Shown: positions 45,276 through 49,985, counted from the first letter of the stretch. The stretch: 64,000 bases of DNA from Ascarosepion bandense (GCA_037127315.1 JBBBDQ010000351.1:143501-207500), one strand, 5' to 3'. Made by a program: numbers and translations. Notes: generated from the sequence alone by a model not told the origin.

Positions 45276-46814
45276 AAAATGACGTCAACACTGAGTGGTG
45301 AGGGTTTGTTTCATGCTTAAATGTAATCTTCTAGCCTAAAGATTCAGCTCAAGTATGAAACAAATTATCACCACTTAGTGTTGACCTGAGCATCCACCCT
45401 TATATTTATCTACACCCTATCCCTGATATTGAGCACTTTTACCCATAAGTATACCATACCTTAAAACTATATTTTTATCATCATATACATACATACAGTA
45501 TTACAGCCATATCATATTGAAACACCAGTTCTTGTACATTCACTGAAGTTAAGCAATGCCAAGCCTGGTCTGAATGTAGATGGGTGACCACTTGGGAATA
45601 CCAACTACCAAGTACTGTAAGTATGGATCTGCAGGTGTTATAATGGACAACAGTGTAGAATCGCATTCCAATTCCAGTTGTGTTCATTATGTGCAAATAC
45701 CATTGATAATTATGAATGAATCCACCTCTTCCTCACTCAGTTATGGGTTAATTAGTAGGTGTTGTATCAGTACATCATTACTATCTCAAAAATCTTCTTA
45801 CAATCTAAAAATATTTTCTGGCTTCAAATAACCTGCAAAAGATTGATAAGCAGTAAAAAAAAAATAAATCGCACAACTTTGTACTAACATTTAAACAATG
45901 AGTGCTACATAATAAAATGCTTTTTGTAGCTGAATATTTCATGCTAAAAAGAATGGGCAGACTATTATTGATAAGTCCTAATCCTCTATGTGATCTTTTA
46001 TTGTTCTTAGATATTCCTGATGTTTTTCGGAAAGTTGTACAAGATTTGTACAAACAAATAATACTTTCTTTTTGTAATCTGGAATAAAAAAGTTTGTACG
46101 TGAGAACAAGTCACATGCAATTAGAAAATCTTGATTACCTACTCTTCTCAAATAGATGGTTTTATCAGATCTGAAAATCCAAGAATTAATGTTGGAGTCA
46201 TCATAAAGGAGAATGTTGAAAAAATAAAATATTACTCCATCCTGGTGACAGTTCCAAATTATTATATTATTATATTATAAATTGTGATCATTTTGCAAAA
46301 AAAATTTTTTTAGCTTATTTCAGATGAAAACTTGAAAGTTTTCTAACATATTTCAGTGAAATTTTCATGTTCCAAAATTACAATTTATAATTATACATTA
46401 AATATATGAAAAAAAAAAAGGCTGTTTAAACTGACCCAAAGAAGATGTGGATTAGTGGCACATTAATTGGGTGTTAAATATATAAGTTAAAAAAAAGTTT
46501 TTTTTTTTTTTATGAGGAGATATGTTTGATTGCATCTACCATGTAATTCTATAAGCACAAATTTCAAAAGTAGAGGTGCATATCTCTTGTTATGATTTGG
46601 TGGCTGTCAGTATTCCTTAATATATGAATGTCAGTTTTGTTTACAAAATAAATTTGAAACCGAACAAAACTGAAAAAATACTTACATAGTTTTTCCTAAG
46701 GTCTGGATGATCTTTTTCTATTCCATCATCTAAAATGGTAACAACAACACCTTTTCCCGTATACCCTCTTTCCCATGCTCGCCTTACATTCATATCAAGA
46801 CCATGTCCTCGATT
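2155..46814 (-). CDS. FURIN: furin-like proprotein convertase, internal part of gene (8 exons, both ends outside window)
   Basis: Exons in transcription order are 46814-46686, 31760-31684, 27264-27176, 25607-25435, 19275-19063, 10848-10748, 10543-10440 and 2272-2155. Every junction has AG/GT signals and phases match (0,2,1,0,0,2,1,2), giving 1004 nt and about 334 uninterrupted residues. The product is a calcium-dependent S8 (kexin/furin) serine endoprotease of the secretory pathway that cleaves precursors after paired basic residues. Visible motifs are [13 protein letters not shown] (catalytic Asp), [12 protein letters not shown] (His), WASGNGG (oxyanion Asn) and [11 protein letters not shown] (Ser). 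Motif wording ([42 protein letters not shown]) fits furin/Fur1 better than PC5/PACE4, judged from memory of the families. Signal peptide, prodomain and most of the P domain are not in the window. Introns reach about 15 kb and are full of transposons. Confidence 0.93.
2567..2865 (-). mobile_element. tRNA-derived SINE (type 1)
   Basis: Reverse complement of the SINE at 16154-16463. The tRNA-like head is at the right (A-box-like TGGTGCAGTAAATATCAGCT, B-box-like GAGTTCGAACTCC-type). The shared body includes the CCAGTTATGGGTTAAATAAT motif, and the tail ends near ATCACGTATGG. Lies between exon H and exon G of the furin-like gene, antisense to the + strand. Confidence 0.85.
3148..3468 (+). mobile_element. 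family 1 LINE 3' end with A28-type tail
   Basis: Starts in the terminal coding motif ([18 protein letters not shown], CAGCTTCTTTTCTCGCGCTT) and runs through the C/T-rich 3' UTR to TTGCTCGGGGTGAAACGCTT and a long A run (about 3441-3468). 5'-truncated. Confidence 0.8.
3836..4354 (-). mobile_element. family 1 LINE 3' fragment, left half of an interrupted copy
   Basis: On the minus strand it begins at the LINE 3' signature (CTTACTTGGGGTGAAATGAT reversed at 3836-3850) and reads back through the 3' UTR into the RT C-terminal coding sequence. It stops at ...GGCAACATTATT, where the family sequence continues at 4864. The two halves are separated by about 510 bp of other sequence. Confidence 0.7.
4355..4863. 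mobile_element. unclassified insertion inside the LINE fragment
   Basis: Separates two collinear halves of one LINE copy. The flanks carry similar words (GGCAACATTATT left, GGCAATAGTATT right) that could be an imperfect target duplication. The left part holds 3-4 copies of a TTTTTCCTTCAAAAATG-type unit (4537-4640). The right part (4690-4860) is more GC-rich, with no similarity I recognise. Confidence 0.45.
4864..4990 (-). mobile_element. family 1 LINE fragment, right half of the interrupted copy
   Basis: GGCAATAGTATTCAATGCAT, followed by the GGTAGATCTATAAATGTGCA block, matches 5777-5830 in the neighbouring LINE copy. Confidence 0.65.
5165..6039 (-). mobile_element. family 1 LINE 3' fragment (RT C-terminus + 3' UTR)
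   Basis: In minus orientation 6039 down to about 5165 encodes [16 protein letters not shown], [13 protein letters not shown] and [12 protein letters not shown] motifs with frameshifts. These are the C-terminal part of a jockey-like reverse transcriptase, followed by 3' UTR and an A-rich end. It stops abruptly where the TIR element at 6040 begins. Confidence 0.75.
6040..6977. mobile_element. DNA transposon remnant with 19-bp TIRs (pogo/Tigger-like), non-coding
   Basis: Left end CAGTGGAACCTGTTGTATG (6040-6058) and right end CATACGGCAGGTTCCACTG (6959-6977) are inverted copies with 2 mismatches. Ends beginning CAGTGGAACC are typical of pogo-like elements. TA follows the right end, but AT rather than TA precedes the left, so a target duplication is not confirmed. 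The 938-bp interior has no transposase frame. Confidence 0.55.
7120..8210 (+). pseudogene. decayed LINE endonuclease (different family from family 1)
   Basis: Broken frames read like an APE endonuclease of jockey/I-type LINEs: [15 protein letters not shown] (normally ...LCETGL), [30 protein letters not shown] (normally CGDFN), [10 protein letters not shown] and SNHS-like remnants to about 7950, then a tail to about 8200. Many stops and shifts. The catalytic Asp of the GDFN motif is Asn here. Confidence 0.65.
8286..9467 (+). mobile_element. mariner transposon, nearly full length, with TIRs and TA target duplication
   Basis: Left end ACACATCACTCAATAA (8286) is matched by TTATTGAGTGATGTGT ending at 9467. 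TA flanks both (8284-8285, 9468-9469). Length is 1182 bp, within the usual mariner range of about 1.2-1.3 kb. The transposase lies inside on the + strand but is broken into several frames. Confidence 0.9.
8450..9415 (+). pseudogene. mariner transposase pseudogene
   Basis: Pieces in order: [20 protein letters not shown], the N-terminal helix-turn-helix start (frame 8450-8764); [10 protein letters not shown], with the first catalytic Asp (8832-9080 frame); [11 protein letters not shown], with the second Asp; then [32 protein letters not shown] and GIELLEKP up to ITLEGDYID near 9400. At least two frame changes break it. The third catalytic Asp (PSD in active mariners) is Asn (PSN). Encodes a dead cut-and-paste transposase. 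Confidence 0.88.
9470..10430. other. unassigned intron sequence
   Basis: Intron between furin exons H and G. No exon, RNA gene or element recognised. Short open frames here (for example 9618-9956) look like chance. Confidence 0.5.
10440..10543 (-). CDS. FURIN: furin-like exon G: end of catalytic domain
   Basis: 104 nt with acceptor ...ttgcag and donor GTAAAG|gtaag. It encodes [20 protein letters not shown] and then [22 protein letters not shown] is a hallmark of the family just after the catalytic Ser. Only about 200 bp separates it from exon F, the shortest intron seen here. Confidence 0.95.
10748..10848 (-). CDS. FURIN: furin-like exon F: catalytic Ser
   Basis: 101 nt. The acceptor ...ctctag precedes GTG ACG ACT, and the donor is GCTAA|gtagg. 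It encodes [20 protein letters not shown] and then [13 protein letters not shown]. The Ser of GTSAS is the nucleophile. The last two bases join the first base of exon G to make Asn. Confidence 0.95.
10860..11475. other. unassigned AT-rich intron
   Basis: Part of the intron between exons F and E. Nothing recognised beyond ATATTT-rich stretches. Confidence 0.5.
11480..12030 (-). pseudogene. mariner transposase relic
   Basis: Reading the minus strand from about 12030 down: [23 protein letters not shown], a degenerate [17 protein letters not shown] (active elements have HQDNARPH), then KLVQLGWDV. It ends in a degenerate [15 protein letters not shown], matching the C-terminus of this mariner subgroup. 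Catalytic residues are lost and stops are frequent. It belongs to a different subgroup from 8286-9467. Confidence 0.75.
12340..12805 (-). mobile_element. tRNA-derived SINE (type 2)
   Basis: The minus-strand head at 12805-12725 has an A-box-like TGATCGAGTGGTTAGAATG and a B-box-like GGGTTTGAATCTC, spaced as in a tRNA-derived pol III promoter. The body continues leftwards through GCCACGGGTTAACCCAAGCC. Unlike type 1 it lacks the CCAGTTATGGGTTAAATAAT body. Left boundary uncertain. Confidence 0.65.
13358..13632 (+). mobile_element. 5S rRNA-derived SINE with perfect 15-bp target duplication
   Basis: The first about 118 bp follow 5S rRNA: TCTACGGCTATA start, AAGTTAAGCAACATCGAGCC, then TGGTCAGTACTTAAATGGGT, GACC and GGGAATACCAGGCGCTGTAA. 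This includes the internal A-box/C-box control region used by TFIIIA. An unrelated tail follows (GGGTGCAGGGCTAACAACCC and beyond), ending in an ATGATGATG run. The direct repeat AAGTTTACTCATTCA flanks it at 13343-13357 and 13633-13647, so it arrived by target-primed retrotransposition. Confidence 0.9.
13950..14290 (+). pseudogene. Tc1-like transposase N-terminal fragment
   Basis: Residues [38 protein letters not shown] and [16 protein letters not shown] form the paired-like helix-turn-helix DNA-binding domain of Tc1 transposases. A -1/+1 shift near 14215 continues into [17 protein letters not shown]. The DDE catalytic domain is missing. Confidence 0.8.
14300..14475 (-). pseudogene. mariner transposase C-terminal fragment
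   Basis: The minus strand encodes [14 protein letters not shown], then HPLDYHLF and LQNSVHKKQ in shifted frames. This corresponds to the RQKLLQLGW...DYHLFRSLQN stretch of the mariner subgroup also seen at 11480-12030, with which it shares nucleotide similarity (14325-14460 versus 11650-11760). Confidence 0.65.
14480..16145. other. unassigned AT-rich intron with a (CA) microsatellite
   Basis: Intron between exons F and E. A run of A-rich DNA leads into (CA)n at about 15233-15254. Nothing else recognised. Confidence 0.5.
16154..16463 (+). mobile_element. tRNA-derived SINE (type 1), reference copy
   Basis: The head has A-box-like TAGCGCAATGGATAGCGGC and B-box-like GAGTTTGAATTCC. The body contains CTCCAGTTATGGGTTAAATA and TTGGGTTCTATAGCCTTGGT. 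The tail ends ATGGCATTTAACTGACTG. AATGAACT occurs at both edges (16146-16153, 16464-16471) as a probable target duplication. Confidence 0.88.
16480..16556 (-). mobile_element. short tRNA-SINE head fragment
   Basis: The minus strand carries GATAATGGTAGAGTATTGGC (A-box-like) and GGGTTTCAGTCT (decayed B-box-like) about 40 bp apart. Short and diverged. Confidence 0.35.
16560..18950. other. unassigned intron with long purine tracts
   Basis: Contains A runs at 16886-16912 and 17366-17387 and a purine-only-like stretch at 17170-17340. Open frames of 100-130 codons here (16564-16872 -, 16941-17330 +) are low-complexity and lack any domain, so I treat them as chance. Confidence 0.55.
19063..19275 (-). 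CDS. FURIN: furin-like exon E: oxyanion Asn block
   Basis: 213 nt, 71 codons, phase 0 on both sides. It begins [20 protein letters not shown], in which the Asn of SGNGG is the oxyanion-hole residue. It continues with the very conserved [19 protein letters not shown] and [18 protein letters not shown], and ends AEKQI. No stop or frameshift is present. Confidence 0.97.
19280..19795. other. unassigned AT-rich intron
   Basis: Adjacent to exon E. Only A-rich runs (19556-19582, 19677-19708) are visible. Confidence 0.45.
19830..20335 (+). mobile_element. family 1 LINE 3' fragment
   Basis: Includes ATCTATAAGTCTACCATTTG, GATCTGGCAGCTCAGCTTCA and the terminal coding block TTTCTTTTCTCACAGTTCCT. It ends TTGCATGGGGTGATACCAAT and an A-rich tail. 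Older than the 43.9-kb copy, with many substitutions. Confidence 0.7.
20340..21600. other. unassigned intron
   Basis: Intron between exons E and D. A short (GT)n lies at about 21552-21568. The 75-codon frame at 20813 has no recognisable content. Confidence 0.5.
21612..22335 (+). repeat. dispersed repeat with GGCGTTGCCCGGGTGT start and 'AAAATCGGTTCAGCTGTTTC' core
   Basis: AGCAGTATAGCCTGGCGTTG, then CCCGGGTGTAATG, at the left, and AATAAAATCGGTTCAGCTGT, then TTCGGAGTCTATAGG, at the right, form a pattern I know from interspersed repeats of several invertebrates. I cannot assign the class. A (TA)n of about 28 bp sits at 21991-22018 and an AG run at 22290. Confidence 0.5.
22340..23620. other. unassigned intron
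   Basis: No element or exon recognised. The 86-codon frame at 23143-23403 has no domain that I know. Confidence 0.5.
23630..23940 (+). mobile_element. tRNA-derived SINE (type 1)
   Basis: Nearly collinear with 16154-16463: TTGTGGTGCAGTGGATATCA (A-box region), GAGTTCGAATTCC (intact B-box), TCCAGTTATGGGTTAAATAA, ending TAGCACTTAATTGACTAACT. ACTGACA on both sides may be the target duplication. Confidence 0.87.
23950..25020. other. unassigned AT-rich intron
   Basis: Nothing recognised. Confidence 0.5.
25080..25224 (+). mobile_element. family 1 LINE extreme 3' end with long poly(A)
   Basis: CACTCCCAGTAACCCTTTGC and GTCTTAGTAGCATTATCA lead to the family 3' signature TTTCTTGGGGTTTAATTG and about 33 A residues (25191-25224). 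Only about 210 bp downstream (gene sense: upstream of the donor side) of furin exon D. Confidence 0.65.
25435..25607 (-). CDS. FURIN: furin-like exon D: substrate-binding region
   Basis: 173 nt with acceptor ...gtacag and donor AAAG|gtatt. It encodes [34 protein letters not shown] and [11 protein letters not shown]. The [10 protein letters not shown] block lines the S1 pocket and recognises basic residues in furin-family enzymes. It ends in phase 0 before exon E. Confidence 0.96.
25900..26270 (+). repeat. unclassified interspersed repeat (family X), copy 1
   Basis: Shares TTGTCTTCATCTT..GTTG and a GAACCCTTTATTT..TCTAC..GGTAGA.TGT.CT block with 40240-40395 (same strand). Its 25980-26065 part matches the reverse complement of 52850-52965. 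Confidence 0.5.
26440..26790 (+). mobile_element. family 1 LINE 3' end
   Basis: Coding tail remnant (ACAGCTTCTTCTCTCACATT), TTTAAATGCAATGTCAGTCA and ending CTTGCTTGGGGGAGAAATGA. Confidence 0.7.
27176..27264 (-). CDS. FURIN: furin-like exon C: catalytic His
   Basis: 89 nt. The acceptor ...ttgtag precedes A CAT GGC, and the donor is GGAG|gtatg. It encodes the catalytic His motif [16 protein letters not shown] and then [15 protein letters not shown]. It splits the Gly codon GG|GT with exon D. A reading frame running through the exon into flanking intron (27090-27317) is only the unspliced shadow. Confidence 0.95.
27595..27952 (-). mobile_element. SINE with type 1 head/body and a different tail
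   Basis: On the minus strand the head (27952-27890) and the CCAGTTATGGGTTAAATAAC body match type 1. After GGGTTAAATAACAGGATGGG the sequence departs completely (GCCTGGAGGCAACCCATCTA, onward to GCGCCAGGGTTCC) and ends in a GACGACGAC run near 27598. It is a tail-swapped subfamily. Confidence 0.7.
27960..28550. other. unassigned intron
   Basis: Intron between exons C and B. Nothing recognised. Confidence 0.45.
28560..29010 (-). pseudogene. I-type LINE C-terminal (post-RNase H) fragment
   Basis: The minus strand encodes [35 protein letters not shown] and YTVHHIL, then [15 protein letters not shown]. This matches the C-terminal 'LRIGHT.LTHSYLL...HIL..C...R..Y' block of I-clade LINEs. A cysteine region is damaged and stops intervene. 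Confidence 0.75.
29015..31155. other. unassigned AT-rich intron
   Basis: No exon or element recognised. A runs lie at 29469-29486 and 30169-30181. Confidence 0.5.
31170..31340 (+). mobile_element. possible decayed tRNA-SINE
   Basis: TTGGTTAGAGCATCAAAGTT resembles an A box, and TTTTGAGTCTCATGATGG follows at the B-box distance. The body is unmatched in this window. Confidence 0.3.
31684..31760 (-). CDS. FURIN: furin-like exon B
   Basis: 77 nt with acceptor ...ttctag and donor AACAG|gtaag. It encodes [20 protein letters not shown] and then YTNENR, the acidic loop between the catalytic Asp and His that holds calcium-binding residues in furins. It joins exon A in phase 0 and splits an Arg codon with exon C (AG|A). 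Confidence 0.95.
31765..33040. other. unassigned intron between exons B and A
   Basis: AT-rich. The 111-codon frame at 32705 has no recognised domain. Confidence 0.45.
33590..34255 (+). pseudogene. family 1 LINE endonuclease domain
   Basis: [20 protein letters not shown] and [13 protein letters not shown] (catalytic Glu present) are followed by a stop near 33752. Then come [29 protein letters not shown] (GDFN motif with G to S), [10 protein letters not shown] and [10 protein letters not shown], where active enzymes have SDH. The catalytic Asp of the last motif is Asn. Confidence 0.8.
34290..36130 (+). pseudogene. family 1 LINE reverse transcriptase
   Basis: In order: [20 protein letters not shown] and [20 protein letters not shown] (34430-34660), the RT entry [17 protein letters not shown] (about 34880), then [31 protein letters not shown] (35260-35330), VGVPQGSIL (35437-35465), YADDT (35525-35540) and [15 protein letters not shown] (35635-35680). 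The C-terminal tail runs to about 36130. Stops and shifts separate the blocks. RNase H not seen. Confidence 0.85.
36685..37275 (+). pseudogene. second partial family 1 LINE (RT N-terminal part)
   Basis: Corresponds to about 34600-35190 of the longer copy ([16 protein letters not shown], [49 protein letters not shown]). It stops abruptly after the [12 protein letters not shown] block at 37260, with neither the catalytic YADD nor the 3' UTR. Confidence 0.75.
37280..40230. other. unassigned intron, locally less AT-rich (37860-38410)
   Basis: No exon or element recognised. A perfect 12-bp stem lies at 38806-38842. A (TA)n run lies at 38522-38538. Confidence 0.5.
40240..40395 (+). repeat. unclassified interspersed repeat (family X), copy 2
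   Basis: Aligns with 25915-26070: TTGTCTTCATCTTTGTTG, GGAATTTCAAACGGAACCAT, TTATTTCGTCTACCATGGTA and GATTGTCCTAG. Confidence 0.45.
40860..42030 (+). repeat. short degenerate repeats around an RTE-like LINE fragment
   Basis: An A-rich unit CCAAAATTCC..CA.CTGATTA...CAAG recurs at about 40875, 41078, 41846 and 41957. ATTGCAGCCTTTAA recurs at 41054 and 41917, and TTGGTCAAGTTA recurs at 41112 and 41991. Two of the units bracket the LINE fragment. Confidence 0.5.
41134..41840 (-). pseudogene. RTE-like LINE reverse transcriptase C-terminal fragment
   Basis: The minus strand encodes [33 protein letters not shown] and [15 protein letters not shown] (normally ...FNYLGS). After stops come [31 protein letters not shown] and [13 protein letters not shown]. 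This is the region downstream of the RT catalytic motif in RTE/BovB-like LINEs. Clearly different from family 1. Confidence 0.75.
42335..42440 (-). mobile_element. small second fragment of the RTE-like LINE 3' end
   Basis: ATGTGCTGTATTGCTTCAGG, then GTGTAGGCAACAT...CTTGCAGCTCTCAATACAT, aligns with 41165-41245. Confidence 0.5.
42450..43885. other. unassigned AT-rich intron
   Basis: Nothing recognised except A-rich runs (43140-43156). Confidence 0.5.
43893..43918. repeat. (GT)n microsatellite at the 5' edge of a LINE copy
   Basis: Dinucleotide run immediately before the truncated LINE begins at about 43927. Confidence 0.8.
43927..44666 (+). mobile_element. family 1 LINE, youngest-looking 3' fragment
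   Basis: The open frame encodes [51 protein letters not shown] and [20 protein letters not shown]. The frame then changes near 44330 into [27 protein letters not shown]. The 3' UTR ends GCTTGGGGCGATATATATAT. It is 5'-truncated within the RT C-terminal region. Carries the fewest stops of all copies here. Confidence 0.85.
44667..45083. mobile_element. fold-back (MITE-like) element: about 165-bp inverted arms
   Basis: The left arm (44667-44838) and right arm (about 44918-45083) are near-perfect inverted copies: GGATTAATTCAAAGATGTTG, AATGGCCATTTCGATATGAA and AGTAGACTAATTTTTCTCC occur in both. They differ by about one substitution (CCCTACGG/CCCCACGG) and a 2-nt indel. The about 77-bp spacer is A-rich. 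No coding frame. It starts directly in the 3' tail of the LINE at 43927-44666. Confidence 0.85.
45229..45273. repeat. (TA)n microsatellite
   Basis: About 44 bp of uninterrupted TA. Confidence 0.9.
45284..45385 (+). repeat. 102-nt hairpin, 35-bp arms
   Basis: Arms 45284-45318 and 45351-45385 pair at 30 of 35 positions, starting GTCAACACT...AGTGTTGAC. Four of the five differences would be G-U pairs in a + strand RNA. It could be a miniature transposon or a small-RNA precursor; no other copy is seen in the window. Confidence 0.6.
45501..45760 (+). mobile_element. 5S rRNA-headed SINE carrying the type 1 SINE body
   Basis: 45501-45620 resembles 5S rRNA: TTACAGCCATATCATATTGA, GAAGTTAAGCAATGCCAAGC, CTGGTCTGAATGTAGATGGG, TGACC, TTGGGAATACCAAC and GTACTGTAAG (with a short duplication, CCAACTACCAAG). 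The continuation (CCAATTCCAGTTG, ATGTGCAAATACC, TCAGTTATGGGTTAATTAGT) matches the body of the tRNA-headed SINEs rather than the tail of the 13.4-kb 5S element. Confidence 0.65.
46686..46814 (-). CDS. FURIN: furin-like exon A: start of catalytic domain, catalytic Asp
   Basis: 129 nt, 43 codons, phase 0 at both ends. The acceptor is ...ttccag and the donor is TAT|gtaag. It begins [14 protein letters not shown], continues [19 protein letters not shown], where the second Asp of LDDG is the catalytic residue, and ends RKNY. In the family this segment directly follows the mature N-terminus and a ...WYL motif, so one or more upstream exons (signal peptide, prodomain, primary cleavage site) are required. 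I did not find them between 46815 and 64000. Confidence 0.95.
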
Positions 46815-48590
46815 CTGGAAGGAATAAAGAAAATTACAAATGTTAAATAAAAATAAAATTGAAAGAGTGATCTCTCTCTTCCCATTTACTTTTTCAAAAT
46901 ATAATCAAAATATTTAGCAAAAAAACAAAAAAATTTAGATTAAATACAGATGTAAAACTGAAGGAACTAACATAGAACTGAGTTTTTGATAATGAGTTCT
47001 TTGGTAATGCTTTGATACTTGTTAAGCTCTTGGCAAATGTTCAAGCCTTCTACCACACTAAATATAAACTATTTAACTACATTAAAACAATATCAACAAA
47101 TGACATTGGTTCTTTGATAACCATTCTGTATGCATAATTTGACAACCATTTTAGTGGGTATTTTGAAAAACTTCCCTTAACAATATCAATATTGGATATA
47201 ATCAAACATAGAGAGAGAGAGGGAGGAAACATGCTTTTATTTTGCAAACCTTGAATCCTTAAGCCAAGTAAGCATGTTTCTCCAACAGACTTACAAACCA
47301 TGTGATAATAATAATAAAGATGGAAACTGCAGATTAGGAAAGTCAAACCTTGTAACTAATGAAGAAAGAAATCTGTGAAGAGAAGTTTTAACAGCTGCAA
47401 AAGGTCTAAGACAATAAAGATAATAGAAGTGCCTGCAACTAAGATTACAGCATTTTTCTACCACTGACCTGCAAGTGGGGTATGGACACTCAACCAGAAT
47501 TTCATAGACCAAATACAAACTATAGTCCATAACTAAATAGAAAGCAAGAATTATAGCCAGTATTTCAATAAATTTGGGAATCATTGTTTTTATTTTTTGC
47601 TGCCCGTTGACAATCTGTTTTGTTTGACAGCAAAAAGAGAGAATCAAAATAAAGTATTGTTGAGTCAGATTAAAATGGAATGGTTATTTTAAAGGATTTG
47701 GTGTCTGGTAGTGATGATACCATACAGATAAAAAGCAAAAGGAATGGATGAAGGTAAACTGACTCTTTAATGGGAAAGGAAAAGATGCTGGATTTAAAAT
47801 CCATTTTGGCAGACAGTTGGAAAGAATAGAAACGAGGATAGGCAAATGCAAAAAAAAAAAAAAAATTGTTAGAAAACAAAGAAAAAGCCAAAATAAAATC
47901 TAATACTGTTTAGTCAGGAGAGAAAATAAGAGAATCCCCCAAAGTTCTTTGCTTGATGATAACACAATTATTGACTCATGTTATTTGATGCTGAATCTAC
48001 AAAAGGCCACGTATATATTGTATATTTTGAGTTTGGGATAAGTGAACATAAAATGGCATTTCTACCTAAGTGGAGGGCATGTAAGAATAGAAAAGGAAGT
48101 AAGCAAGACTGGAAGATTAGAACATTCAAGAAAGGAAATTCTGGGCATGTATGGATAAATACACACAATAAATTTACTTCCTTTTCTAAATACATTAATG
48201 AAAATAACAAAAACATACTAACAGGTACTTTATGCTTGTAACCTTTGTTAAAACACCTTATTGCCACTGGTACTGTAAAATCCCTAAGTCAGTCCTAGTC
48301 AACGGTAACCAATAATACAGCCGTATGACCTGTGTTGGTCGTCAAGTTCCTTCAGGCCACTGTGGTTACCATCTAGCTAACTCCTCATTTGTTCCATCAA
48401 ATTGCTTTAATTGGACGCAGCCTTTTTTTTTTTTTAAATTTAGGTTGTCCAAATTTTCTCAAGAAATTTTTTTTACATCAACGTAATTTCGCTGTTTGTA
48501 TCAACTTGCATGTTAAATACTTGGTCATTTATCCTTATTTTTTTCTTTACCTTTTTTTGTGTATTTATTGTAAATATTTCAGTTCTTCAG
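46815..48590. other. unassigned AT-rich sequence upstream of exon A
   Basis: Searched for a prodomain exon (dibasic cleavage site, ...WYL donor) on the minus strand and found none. The 118-codon frame 47291-47647 (-) has no recognised domain. Confidence 0.5.
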
Positions 48591-48599
48591 ATGGGGTTT

Positions 48600-48803
48600 T
48601 GTGGTGGTGTTTTAACGTAACTGAAGACGGAAACAAAACCTCTTTAATAGGCTTTACAGAACTAATTTCGCAACACAAGAGCATGCAGTAAACGCAAGAG
48701 CAGGTAAACAAAATGCCGAAGAAAGAAAAGAACTCAGCCTTTTTAAAGGAAAAGGAACGAGTGCAAAATCACGTGCAATAGAAATTTTTACGAAAATATA
48801 ACA
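48600..48803 (-). repeat. 3' LTR
   Basis: 204 bp, starting TGTGGTGGTGTTTTAACGTA in + orientation and ending AATATAACA. It differs from the other LTR at two C/T positions (AACTCAGC/AACTTAGC, ATCACGTG/ATCATGTG). Confidence 0.95.
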
Positions 48804-48815
48804 ATCTCCCCCCAC
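48804..48815 (-). promoter_or_regulatory. polypurine tract of the LTR element
   Basis: The minus strand reads AGTGGGGGGAGAT directly before the 3' LTR, the place and composition expected for plus-strand priming. Confidence 0.75.
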
Positions 48816-48856
48816 TAGTAAGAGAGATTGCAAGGTGGGTGTATATATTATTTTAT

Positions 48857-49985
48857 TTATAAGTCCAGTCGCTGAACTGGTCTACGAATCCTGCTAGACC
48901 GCCGCGGGGGCAGTTCACTATTCGAAGGACTGGCAGGTCTCTGGGAAGGCTGATTCTCTATTTCCTCCGCATTAAGTGTAGTGTCAACTGGACTTGTTTC
49001 AATCAAACGGGCCGGGTCTGCATTTGCAAGGTCGGGTCGAGTATTCTCAGCAGGACCCTGATGTTCATCAGAGCGTGGAAAGCGAGCCAAATGTCTTAGC
49101 GTCACTGAATCCTCCCGGCCGTCATCATGCCGTATTCTTGCATGAGTAGGGTTGGCCTCGAGGAGTTCCACCACCTCTACGATCGGGTCATACTTGCTCC
49201 TGTTGCCAAACCATTTCAGCAGTACCCTTCCAGGTTCGCAGAGCCAAACAGGTAAGGCAGTACCGGTAGAAGAGCGCCTTTCAAATTTGAACAAGCGTTC
49301 GTGGGGAGTCACATTTGTACTAGTGCATAGTAGGGAACGAATAGAATTTAAAACATCGAGCAGAACGTCCTGCCAAGCACTAAGGGGTAACCGTTTAGAT
49401 TCCAAGGCCAATAATATTGAGTGCCAAATAACGCCGTTGTAACGCTCGCACTGACCGTTGCCTCTTGGGTTGTATGCAGTGGTGTTACTGTACCCAACCC
49501 CAAGTCTCGTCAGGAAATTTCTGAACTCCTCGGACACGAACGACGTTCCTCTATCAGAATGGATGAAAGTGGGGAGTCCAAAAATAGAAAAAATATTCGT
49601 CAAGCACTTGATTGCGGTTTGCGAAGAACAATCACGGCACGGGAATGCAAAGGGAAATCGACTGTACTCATCGACGATAGTAAATAGGTAACGACATCCT
49701 TTCGATGATGCCGGGACAGGCCCTTTGAAGTCTACAGAGAGGCGCTGAAAGGGAGCAGTAGAGCGGATTAGCGTATTATTAGTAGGGCTGGAAAATTGAG
49801 GTTTTATTTTTGCACAAGTTGTACACTCGGATGTCACGCGCCGAACTTCATCAATTGAGTATGGCATATTTTGTGATCGTATAAAGTGCCAAAAACGTTG
49901 AACCCCAGGGTGTATTAATGAACTGTGTATGGTCCTTAGCTCCTCCAAGGAGGAAGCAGCAGCACCACACAGTGGGCAGTCTCAT
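48857..49985 (-). CDS. Gypsy-type integrase
   Basis: Open frame. The first Met of the uninterrupted 363-residue part is at 49948, and the same frame continues upstream to a CPLCG motif near 49980. From that Met, the zinc-binding HHCC set is H8, H13, C42 and C45 (HPGVQRFWHFIR, ECTTC). The rve catalytic triad is D73 (VDFKGP), D132 (HSDRGTSF) and E168 (NGQCERYNG), that is D-58-D-35-E. A GPY/F-like module follows (RVLLKWFGNRSKYDPI, HARIRHDDGREDSV). It would insert element DNA into chromosomes. The N-terminal part is fused by deletion to the protease region in another frame, so it lacks its normal polyprotein context. Confidence 0.92.

Noticed and set aside
47291..47647. 118-codon minus-strand frame upstream of furin exon A
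   Set aside because: No recognisable domain and no homology to convertase prodomains; probably chance in AT-rich DNA.
49152..49691. Plus-strand frames of 77-96 codons
   Set aside because: Shadows of the minus-strand integrase gene.
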